DNA of 64,000 bases from positions 6,288,066 through 6,352,065 of the forward strand of contig NW_004450267.1 in NCBI RefSeq assembly GCF_000321225.1. Reading direction: 5' to 3'. Source of the stretch: Odobenus rosmarus divergens (lineage: Eukaryota; Chordata; Mammalia; Carnivora; Odobenidae). The notes under the pieces were generated by a model. It did no database searches, was not told where the DNA came from, and was given only the letters and a program-made list of their open reading frames with translations. A program made the position numbers and the translations under genes. Below are positions 12,401-24,400 of this stretch, piece after piece (position 1 is the first letter of the stretch; every line of letters starts with the position of its first letter).

Positions 12401-15400
12401 GTATCATATCATCTGCAAAGAGTGAGAGTTTGACTTCTTTGCCATTTCAGATGCCTTTTGTTGTCTGATTGCCCTGGCTAGGACTTCTAGTACAGTGTTG
12501 AATAGCATTGGTGATGGTGGTGGACATTCCTTCCGTATTCCTGATTGTAGGGGAAAAGATCTCAGTTTTTCCCCATTGAGAATGATATTCTCTGTGGGTT
12601 TATTCATAGATGGCTTTTATGATATTGAGGTATGTACCCTCTATCCCTACACTGTGAAGAGTTTTGATCAAGAAAGGATGCTGTACTTTGTCAAATGCTT
12701 TTTCTGCATCTATTGAGAGGATCATATGGTTCTTGTCCTTTCTTTTATTAATGGAGTGTATCACATTGATTAATTTGCAGATGTTGAACCAACCTTGCAG
12801 CCCAGGAATAAACCCCACTTGGTCATGGTGAATAATCCTTTTAATGTACTGTTGGATCCTATTGGCTAGTATTTTGGTGAGAATTTTTGCATCCATGTTC
12901 ATCGGGGATATTGGTCTGTAATTCTCCTTTTTGGTGGAGTCTTTAGCCTCATAAAATGAGTTTGGAAGTTTTCCTTCTATTTCTGTTTTTTGGAACAGTT
13001 TCAGAATGGGTTTTAATTCTTCTTTAAATGTTTCATAGAATTCTCCTGGGAAGCCATCTGGCCCTGGGCTCTTGTTTGTTGGGAGATATTTGATTACTGC
13101 TTCAATTTCCTTGCTTGTTATGGGTCTGTTCAGGTTTTCAAGTTCTTCCTGGTTCAGTTTTCGTAGTTTATACCTCTCTAGGAATGCATCCATTTCTTCC
13201 ATATTGTCTAATTAGTTGGCATAAACAACTTTATTAAGGTATAATTTATATATCATAAAATTCAATCTAATTCAATAATTTTTAGTAAAATTACAGAGTT
13301 ATGCAACCATCACCACAATCCAGTTTTAGAACATTCCTGTCATCCCCCCAGATTCCTGCTGAGCGGGGAGCCCAATTCAATCCCAGAACCCCGAGATCAT
13401 GACCTGAGCTGAAGTCATGTTTAACCGACTGAGCCACCCAGGAGCCCCAGGTGCCTCTCTCTCTTTTTTTTAAAAGATTTTATTTATTTATTTGACAGAG
13501 GCATAGCGAGAGAGGGAACACCAAGCAGGGGGAGTAGGAGAGGGAGCAGCAGGCTTCCCTCTGAAGAGGGAGCCCGTTGCGGGGCTTGATTCCAGGACTC
13601 TGGGATCATGACCTGAGCTGAAGGCAGATGCTTAATGACTGAGCCATCCAGGTGCCCCTCTTTTTATGGTGTCTTTTGAATAGTAAAAGGTTTTAATTTT
13701 GATGAGGTCTGGTATATCACTTTTCTCTTTTATGGATTGTGCTTTTGGTATTATATCTAAGAACTCTTTGCATATCCTAAGATCACAAAGATTTTTCTCC
13801 TATGTTTTTTTCTAGAAATTTCAGTCTTAGCTCTATATCTAGGCCATTTTGAGTTAATTTCTGTCTGTGGTGTGAGTAAAGGGTCTGAATCTTTTTTTGG
13901 GGGGGTGTGAACATTTAGTGGTTTCAGCACCATATGTTGAAAAGACTCTCCATTCTCTATTGATTTGCCTTGGTGTGTTTTTTAAAATAAGTTGACCTAA
14001 AAAAAAGAAAAAATCAGTTGACCTTAAATGTAAGGGTTTATCTCTGGATTCTCAGTTCTCTTCCATTGATCTTTCTTCCTTCTGTCAATACGACACTTTC
14101 TTGATTACTTTCACTTTTTAGTAAGTTTTGAAACTGGATCCTACAACTTGTTCAAAATTCTTTTGGCTATTCTAGGCCCTTTGTATTTTCATATAAAATT
14201 TAGGAATAGTTTATCAGTTTCTATAAAAAATCCTGGGCCTAAGTATTTTTGAAGGAACAGTATGTTAATATGTTTAAATATTTTCAAGCATGCCCTATGC
14301 ATGATGCTCCTTTGTCATTTGGAATTTGTTGTGGAGTCTAAGGCAGATTTGATATTTATTCTTTTGTAGGGGTCTTAGTTCTTATTTTCCTGCCTTAATC
14401 TTGTTGGGAGGTTAAAATTTTCCAGTTCATTATACATAGACCACATGCCTTTCAGTTTGAAGGCTTAGAACTTTTTTCCAGTCCAGGAAAGATTTGTTTG
14501 CTTGTTTCTTTTTCTTTTAAATTATACAGATAGTTATTATTTCTGTTTTTCTAATTTCTTCTTTGAGGACTAACATTGTTTAAATGTTGGTTCTTTGGGT
14601 TTTTTAAGATCATATTTCATCATTTTTACCCTTTTTTGGGTACCTTTTTTTCCTCAGCCTTCTATGGAAGCTTTGCAACTATGTCATGTTCTTACTGATT
14701 TGAATTCTTGCAATGTCAGTTTTACTGCCCAAATATATTTTATTTTTCTTTCTTTGCATTGTTTCTTTTCCAGTTAGCTCCGCATTCATCTCAATCGGCC
14801 TGTTTTTTTTGTTGTTGTTGTTGGCCTGTTTTATCTTTTTCCTATAATTTTCAGTATAACAATAAATGTAATATATTTTCTTTAGTATGTGATTTAAATA
14901 AGATTAACTAAATAAGTCAAATGCCATAAACACTAACTCTTCATCTGTAATCCTAAAAGTTATATTAAGGTTAGCTTTCATTTTGTTTTTAGTCTTTTTT
15001 TTTTTTTAAAGATTTTATTTATTTATTTGAGAGAGAGAGAATGAGAGACAGCATGAGGGGGAGGAGGGTCAGAGGGAGAAGCAGACTCCCTGCTGAGCAG
15101 GGAGCCCGATGCGGGACTTGATCCCAGAACTCCAGGATCATGACCTGAGCCAAAGGCAGTCGCCTAACCAACTGAGCCACCCAGGCGCCCCTCATTTTGT
15201 TTTTAGTCTTAAAGAATGTCAGTATGTGGGCTGAGAATTCTTCATGCAAGCAGTGAACTCCTGAAGTGTCAGGCACCATGTTTCTTTTTTTTTTAAGGTA
15301 CCATGTGTCATCTGTCTTTCCATCCCTAATGACTGGCATGGTAGATACCCAAGACATATTTATTGAATTAATAGTTTCTTATTGTTCCTTTTATCACTCT

Positions 15401-18400
15401 TATCTGCTTTTACTGTTTTAGTGGTTTGCAACATTTTTGAAACTTGAAACATTATATGCATTTTCATTTTTTGAGTTGGAAATAATTTCATTAGCCTTTT
15501 AAATATGTCTACCTTCTACATTTATTTAGTCTTAGAGAGTTAGTCTTAAGTCAGGTAGAAAGTAGTGATTCACACATCAAACGTCTACATTCGAGATGTT
15601 ATTCCTTTAGGTCTGAGTATATAGCATCACTCTTTGATGATATTCTTTACTCTGATGAAAAGTCGACTTTGAATACATCTAAACTATCCTGTCTCTCTTT
15701 GAAAAATGTCCCTGGGCTCATCTTCCAGTCAAGTCAGTCCATCTCTAAATTTGTTCAATGTATCCTTTTAACAGTTGTGCTTCCAGTTGAGTTTCTTGGC
15801 ACTCTTTATGTTTTACTGAGAGGATAAGCAATTTTATATCATTTTCCAAGTCCTTCTGGTGTTATTGTTGTGTTCCTGTTTTCATTCTTTAGTTTTTATG
15901 GTAGCTGATTTTATTCTTTTATTTTTTTTTCCTTCTGTGTAATTGGATGGTATGAGGGTAAATTCATGACTCAGATGCATTATCTTTTTGGCTGGGGAGC
16001 TAATTTGTTTTATTAGTCATGTGTTTCCAGTATTGGAGGTATTTTTCACTGGAGTAGATGCTGATAAATCAAAGTGTTTGACTATGGGCCCAAATTAGGA
16101 ATTATATATATATATATATGTATCTCAACCAATGAGGGTTTCATAATCCTGATGTTGGGTGGTTTGTGCTTATGTAATTTCTTTTTTTTAAATTTTATTA
16201 TGTTAATCACTATACATTACATCATTAGTTTTTTCTGTAGTGTTCCATGACTCATTATTTGCGTATAACACCCGGTGCTCCATTCAATACTTGCCCTCTT
16301 AAATACCCATCACCAGGCTAACCCATCCCCCACCCCCCTCCCCTCTAGAACCCTCAGTTTGTTTCTCAGTGTCCATAGTCTCTCATGGTTCGTCTCCCNN
16401 NNNNNNNNNNNNNNNNNNNNNNNNNNNNNNNNNNNNNNNNNNNNNNNNNNNNNNACCAACCCTCAGTTTGTTTCCTGAGATTAAGAATTCCTCGTATCAG
16501 TGAGGTCATATGATACATGTCTTTCTCTGATTGACTTATTTCGCTCAGCATGATACCCTGTGTAATTTCTTGAACTTACTTTTGGTTGGAGTATTTCCTT
16601 ATTTTTTCTCTCAGTAGCTAAACATACAACTTAATACTTGATAAAAATGTCTTTTTTGACAACTGAGTGATTTGTTTTTGTCAACTAATAATTCTATTCC
16701 TTTTGGTTAGCTTCTTAGTTCTCTGCCTTTTTATCATCTTTTAGCATTTTTATCTTCTCAGTTTTTCAGCATTTTGGGGGCACTTCCTAAATTTATTCAT
16801 CATTTAATTTTTTGCCATACCGCCTAGCTTTTTCTGTCCTCATAGCACATAGGTTTAATTTTCTTTCTTTTTTTTTTAAGATTTAAAAAAAAATGTATTT
16901 ATTTGTGAGAGAGCGAGCCCAAGCGGCGGGGGGGTGGGGGGGTGGGGGAGCAGCCGGAAGAAGGAGAAGCAGGGAGTCTGATGCGGGACTCGATCCCAGG
17001 ACCCTGGGATCGTGGCCTGAGCCGAAGGCAGATGCTTAACCGACTGAGCCACCCAGGCATCCCTAATTTTCTGTATAAATCATAACCAGTGTGTTTTACT
17101 GCAGTTTTTTCTTTTATTTCTTGGTGCATCCATCTTTCTACTTCTGTCCCTTGTTAACCTGAAAACAAAGAGCCACAGTGAGAGGCAAACACGTGTATTT
17201 GGCATTAAAGAACTGCAATTTGGGGAATACAGATTCAGTAGAAACCCAAATAGAATCCTGCTTCTAGGGTGAAAGTAAGGGGTTTTTATAAGGAAAAAGA
17301 AGGGGGGCCAGGTACATGAGTTAAGAGAAAAAAAGGCTAAACCCTTAGTTATACGTTGTTTTACTATAGATTCTGTCTTCAGAAAGTCCATAACCTGTGG
17401 ACTTGTGGGCAGGATGTTTGTTCTCCTGCTGACTTCTCAAGCAGTTACTTAAAACATTTGCTGTTTTGCCTAGTCCAAAGGTTTTGGTCTGGTACGAACA
17501 GAAACGGATAAGGCAGTTTCTCTGCAGTGGTTGCTTGGCTCCCTTTTAAAATGGCTCCATTCCTGTCAGTTTTTCACACCTTTCTTCACAAACTGCCCTC
17601 AGTTATAATGTAGTGCAGTATTTTTAATTAAAACCCACCTCTGAACTTTGAGAGAGAGCAAGGGGAAAAAACTCAAAGCACAGCAGTTATCACATGGTCT
17701 CACTTTGTCTTCCTCTTTTAGACTTGGAGTTACTTTGGTTTTTTTTTTTTTTTTAAAGATTTTATTTATTTATTTATTTGAGAGAGAGAGAAACAGCATG
17801 AGAGGGGAGAGGGTCAGAGGGAGAAGAAGGCTCCCCGCCGAGCCAGGAGCCCGATGCGGGACTCGATCCCAGGACTCCGGGATCATGACCTGAGCCGAAG
17901 GCAGTTGCCCAACCAACTGAGACACACAGGCGCCCTACTTTGGTATTTTTAATGGCACACTTTCCACACATACAGCCTTTGAACCACCAGTGGTGTGTTT
18001 TTTGTTCTTTTTGGTTTTTTAGCATAGACCTGGGGATGTTTTAGCAGGAGCAGAAAGGAGTCTGCCCCTAAACCTTGCTGCTGTCTCACAAGTGGAGCCT
18101 GTTAACCACTGCCAAAGTGTTTAGGCAAATTTCAAGTTGGATATAATAAAAAAATAAATAAAAATAAAGTTGAATATAAGACGACGACTCCTGTTTTTTT
18201 TTAATTTAACCTATCTGCTGAAAATCTTGCCTTTTGGCATATGTATAGTATTTTCTTTTTGAGAGACTGAGATTTGACTTTGTTAAAACCAAAAATTAGA
18301 TTTTAATATTGAGGATTATTCATCTTTGTATAACATGCTTTTAGATATTTTCTTAGGCATTTTATTTTTTTTTAAAGATTTTATTTATTTATTTGAAAGA

Positions 18401-21400
18401 GAGAGAGAATGAGAGAGAGCACATGAGAGGGGGGAGGGTCAGAGGGAGAAGCAGACTCCCTGCCGAGCAGGGAGCCCGATGCAGCACTCGATCCCGGGAC
18501 TCCAGGATCATGACCTGAGCCGGAGGCAGTCGCTTAACTGACTGAGCCACCCAGGTGCCCCATTCTTAGGCATTTTATATTGATTTATTCTTGATCACTT
18601 ACACAAAACGCCTATGTTTTAATAATTAAATGTGTGATACATGTTAAAATAGCTTTTGGAAAAGTTTGGTGTGCTACAAAATGCTGCTAGTGAGATGTAT
18701 ATCATTTGTTGCTGTCATTTAGCAACCCCTAACAACTCAAGAAATAGAAGAAATTTGCTTGTAATATGTACTAACAATGGATAAAAATAGCTGTTTTTTT
18801 TTGAATACTGTCTTAAAAGTTTTGTTGTTGTCATTCTTCTTCTTTTTGCTTTTGTCCAGATGACTGAAAATAATTTTTGGTTGAAGAAGATAGAAATTAG
18901 TGTTTCAGAAGCAGAAAAGCGAACTGGAAGAAATGCCATGAACATGCAAGAAACATATACTGCTTACCTCATTGAAACAAGGTGGGCGATGAGAATTAGG
19001 TAGAAAAAGCTTTGTTTGGTAGCTGTTGATGCAAGTTATGTTACTTAATGGAATTGTTTGCAAGTCATTGTCTTTTTAGGTATTGGGTTTTTTTTTTTCT
19101 TAGAGAGAGTGTGCGCATGTGTGAGTGGGGAGGGGCGGGGGAGGAGAGAGAGAATCCCAAACAGGCTCCACACTCAGCGTGGAGCCCAACATGGGCTCAG
19201 TCTCAACCCTGAGATCATGACCTGAGCCGAAATCAAGAGTCAGATGCCCAACTGACTGAGCCACCCAGGCGCCCCTGTTTCTTTACTTTTTAACAGATAA
19301 ACAGGTGTGTCTTTTACTATAGTACTCTTGGTAGCTATATTTTAATGCACTTGTGTTGGAAGTAGAAGGTTAGTGGAATACTATTGGGATCTGAAATGTT
19401 ACTTGACACGTGCTTTGGTGGAGATTTTGGAGTTAGGTATAATAATCCCTATGCGATTTTGGGAAAGGAGATCGATTCCCAGGTGTGTATGAAGTGGACT
19501 TAGGTAGTAGGATGGTTAGCAGAGAAGTATAGGAGGAGAGGGTGTCAGTCTCAATCCTTTCTTTCACAGGAAAGAAAGGATCGAGACTAGAACTTTAGAC
19601 TGGGATAAAATTGAAAAGAGTAAATTGTGGAGTAAGAAATTAAAACTCATCAGAAAAATTGTCTTTTACCGCATAAAGAAAAAGTTAAAGGAATTAGGCT
19701 GTTTTGTCTAGAGAAAGGCAAGGCAAGACTCTATTTGGCCAGTTATAAACAGTTTATATAAAGGCTATATACCACCTAGCTCTCTTCTCTCTGTGAGACT
19801 GAGCAGAAATGCTTTGAGTTAAAATAAAGACATGAGATTTTTTGATAGCCAGTAAAATAAAATAAATAGAACTACCAGATCTAGTTGATAGTTATAACCA
19901 TGTTTTAATGTGAATACATTTTTAAGGAAAAAAAATTTTAAACCCTGCATTTTCATAGGTTTACCAGAGTCACTGAGTTTGTCTTAAGGCTGTACCCTGT
20001 GACTTTTCAAGGCTTTCTCCAGATCTGTTTCTACCCAAAATAAAAATTAAAATCTTGGAAAATGTTGTTTATCTACAGGCAATTCTGAAAGTTCTCTTTT
20101 TAAGCATAATTTTCCTTCCTCCACCAAAAAGGGAAAAAAAAAAGGAATCTTTCCAAAACGAGAGAAAATTTATGTACAATAGGAACTTTAGGAACAGAGG
20201 GAGGTAAGGTTGGTCTTTTAAAAATTAGTCATTTTGGGTTTTTTGTATTTGGTGGTTTTTTTTAAGTTTTTATTTTAATTATTGTTAACATACAGTGTTA
20301 TATTAGTTTCAGGTGTACAGTGTAGTAATTCAGCAGTTCCATACATCACCCTGTGCTCATAATGAGAAGTGCACTCCTTAATCACCTGTTTAATACATCC
20401 CCCCACCAGAATTAGGTCATTTTGTGACATATGTATCTACATATGTGTATCACAGAGATTTTTAAAAAATGTATTTATTTTTTTATTACATAGGCTTTTC
20501 ACCCAGTATGGGGCTTTACTCACAACCCTGAGATCAAGAGTCACATGCTCTGCTGACTGAGCCAGTCAGACCCCCCTCACGCAGATTTTTTTTTTGGTTC
20601 TCAGATTATTTATTTATTTATTTATTTTGATGTAGTGTTCCATGATGCATTGTTTGCATATAACACCCACTGCTCCATTCAAGGGAGCCCTCTTTAATCC
20701 CCGTCACTAGGCTAACCCATCCCCCCACCCCCCTCACAGAGATTTTTAAAGTGATTAAAAAGAAATATGGCCCCATTAGAGGGTTTTGTTTCTGTTGTTT
20801 TTTTGTTTTTTTTTTTAAAGATTTTATTTATTTATTTGACAGAAAGAGATAGCGAGAGCAAGAACCACAAGCAGGGGGAGTGGGAGAGGGGGAAGCAGGC
20901 CTCCCACCGAGCAGGGAGCCCAATGTGGGGCCTGATCCCAGGACCCTGGGATCATGACCCAAGCCGAAGGCAGACACTTAACAACTGAGCCACCCAGGCA
21001 CTCCTCTTTTTTCTTTTTAAGTTAAATTAGCTACTTAAAAAAAAATCATACTTTAGAAATTAGTGTTAAGTTTAGCTTTCTAAGTAAATTATTTTTCCTG
21101 TTTTTTTTTTTACTATGAGGTATAATTGACATATAACATCATAATAGTTTCAGATACACATTACCTTGCAGTATTTGTACAGATTGTAAAGTGATCGCAA
21201 GTCTAACTAACATCTGTCACCATACAGTTAGAAAATTTTTTTCTTATGAGAACTTTTAAGATTTACTCTCTCAGCAACTTTCAAATATGCAATAGAGTAT
21301 TATTAACTATAGTTTACCATGCTGCAAGTTCTTTAATATAAAACTAAAAAGGATATTTTCATTTTTAGTATGTGAGTATTTTATCACCCAAATGAGTAGT

Positions 21401-24400
21401 GAAATTTGCTGTTGATAACTTTTATTGCTGGAAGAGAATCTTCATTTGAATAATCTAGAATAATTTATAGTTGTTTACTTTTGCTTTTGAACTGAATAGA
21501 GCATCATAATTTATAACTGGGAGTTAGAAGTGACCATACTTGAGTAATGTAGCTATATTCTGAGTAAATATTTAAGTGGATGATCAGTATATGTGTGGTA
21601 CACAAAATGATTATTGGGTTGACTTTCACAATTGTATTTCATTATTTTTTTTAAAGATTTTATTTATTAGAGAGAGCATAAGCCGGGGCAGGGGCTGAGG
21701 GTGAGGGAGAAGCAGACTCCCCACTGAGCAGGGAGCCTGACATGGGTCTTGATCCCAGGACCCCAAGATCATGACTTGAGCCAAAGGCAGACACTTAACT
21801 GACTGAGTCACTCAGGTGCCCCCACAATTGTATTTCATTATAAATGTATATTTATTTATCTTCCACAATATTTTTCATGGAATTCTAAATTAAGACAGTG
21901 ATTCTTAAACTTTAAAGTCATAGGAATCACTTGAGGAATTTGCTAAGCTGCAAGTTTTTTTGTTTTTTTTTTTTTAAGGGAATGTATTGGAGGACTTTGG
22001 GCAAAGGAATGATATGGTCTGACATTTTTTTTTTTTAAGTCAGAGGTTTTTGAAGATTTTTATTTATACATTTGAAAGGGAGAGAGAAAGAGCACAAGTT
22101 GGGGGGTGGGGGAGAGGCAGAGGGAGAAGCAGACTCCCTGCTGAGCAGGGAGTCCTACAGGGGGCTTGATTGCAGGACCCTGGGATCATGACCCGAGCCG
22201 AAGGCAGACACGTAACAACTGAGCCACCCAGGCGCCCCAAGTCACTGGTTTTTAATTTCTCCTGAGATTTTTGGTTTTTTGTTCATAGAGTATGAAACCT
22301 TTTAAAGTAGATAAGAATATGCCTCTTTTAGAGTAGGTAAGAATGCCTTGATGGTTTGGGAGAAGTAGGATGTCATTACTCAAGTCTTCTGATTTGTAAA
22401 ATGGGGCTAATGATATAGTCTATTGTGAGCATTAAATGTTGCATGTAAAACTAGTTCTATACTATTAATTTGTCGAATGATTGGATAAATGTGTTAGTTT
22501 TAGGGTCCAATGTAAATATCCTCTATGTGTTTATTCAGTCTCCAATGGCTAGACTTTGCCTTAAATGGCCTTTAAGAAAAAAAAAACAAAACTTAAGCAG
22601 GTCTTCTAACAGCCTTGTAGGTGTACTTCTTATAGGCTATGTTAATCTACATCAGTCTGCTTATTAGCAAGATGTGGGTTCTGTTGGTAATGATTTTGAA
22701 TAGTTTGAAACTTGATATTAACCCAGATATTTTTTGAGCTAAAGTTTGAGAATCTGAATTGGAATAGTATTAGTCACAGCTAATGTTTGGGTTAACTCTT
22801 TAAAATGAATTCTGATTTGATAATTTATGTTTTTGCCATGGGAGCCATTTGTACAGTTTGAATTTCGTGTTTTGTTTCTTTTTTACTGATAAGCAATGAG
22901 TAAATTTAGTGGCAAACCTAATACATAAATGATAAAAACACTGAGCATCTATTGTGCTGAGCATGGCATGATGTGTATACTTTCTTTTTTTTTAAGATTT
23001 TATTTATTTATTTGACAGAGAGAGAGAAAGAGAGATCACAAGTAGGCAGGCAGGCAGGCAGAGGGAGAGGGAGAAGCAGGCTCCCCGCTGAGCAGGGAGC
23101 CCGATGTGGGGCTTGATCCCAGGACCCTGCGATCATGACCTGAGCCGAAGGCAGAAGCTTAACCGACTGAGCCACCCAGGAGCCCCGATGTGTATACTTT
23201 CTTAAGACTACTTTATTCCAAGACTGATTTAGCTTCTGTGCCTTTATGCCCTAGTATGCAAATGCACATTGTGGTGATATGTGCATTTCTTAGAGGGCTT
23301 GAAAGCTATTGTCAATCAACCAATTAGAAAGTAGGAAGGTCCCGATAATGTTTAGGGACTGATGCCTTCTAAGAATGATTATGCTAGTAGAAATCTTAAG
23401 TAGTCAAAATAACTTCAAATATCCTTGGTGTGGTTTTAGCCAAACTTTCCCCCAACTGTAAGTTGAACTTTTATATGACATTGTCTGCAGCTCTTTTGGT
23501 AAAGATAAGACTAGAAATGAATTTCTACATCTTTTTTCCCCTACCCTTTCAGAGTTAACATTTTGCCTTTGAGGAGATGTCCTGGTATGTGGATACATCT
23601 GCTTCCTTTATAGCTTTTAATACAGGTCTTTGCAGTGTCTTGGTGTTTGGCATGAATGGTGTTGTCTCATTGTGGCTGAAGTGTAGTTAAAAATACTTTT
23701 TGTTTAATGGAACAGTAGCTGAGCCAGATTTTACTGTATTGTAAAAGCAATTATTATACATTAACTGAATTATTATACTTTGAGGCTTTTAGAATGTGCC
23801 TAAAATGATTATTTCTCTGGAGTTCAAATAGGTTTTCTGTAACAGAAGGAAAAGTGGTTAGGAGTGAGGGCTTTGGAATCAGAGAGGTTTGAGTGCTTTA
23901 TCCAGAGAGCTTTGTCATTGTAGGAGGGGTAGCAGCTTCCTCATCTGCACAATGGGCACAATAATCCCTGCTTCACAGGGTGGTTAGGAGGATTAAAAAA
24001 GATAATACACGGAAAGTTCTTTACTGAGTGCCTGGTTCATAAGCATTTAGTAGATGGAGTTAACAAATTTTTTTTTAAAGATTTTATTTATTTATTTATT
24101 TGACAGAGAGAGACACAGCGAGAGAGGGAACACAAGCAGGGGGAGTGGGAAAGGGAGAAGCAGGCTTCCTGCGGAGCAGGGAGCCCAATGCAGGTCTCCA
24201 TCCCAGGACCCTGAGATCATGACCTGAGCCGAAGGCAGACGCTTAACGACTGAGCCACCCAGGCGCCCCTGGAGTTAACAAATTTTAATGGTGGGTGTGT
24301 GCATGTATCTGTATTTTTAAAAAAGTAATAGAGATTTTATTCTGTTCCTTTTCAGGTCAGTTGAACATACTGATGGTCAAAGTGTCCTAACAGACTCACT

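Larger units (their letters stand above)
3417..18859 (+). other. SNX4: SNX4 intron 1
   Basis: 15.4 kb between exons 1 and 2. CpG-rich to about 3760, then AT-rich. Apart from the listed SINE, L1 and MIR copies, the stretches 3760-4690, 6690-7860, 8070-8500, 8710-9290, 14240-14990, 15200-16170 and 17070-17730 show no gene. 17130-17590 may be an old LTR-like or other repeat, not identified. Confidence 0.8.
18982..24355 (+). other. SNX4: SNX4 intron 2
   Basis: 5.4 kb. It holds seven antisense SINEs, two short antisense L1 3' ends, an older L1 remnant and a MIR. 19280-20220 and 22240-22985 look like unique sequence. Confidence 0.8.

Noticed and set aside
17128..17590. Possible retroviral LTR
   Set aside because: The text looks like an old repeat, but I found no clear TG...CA ends, primer-binding site or target duplication.
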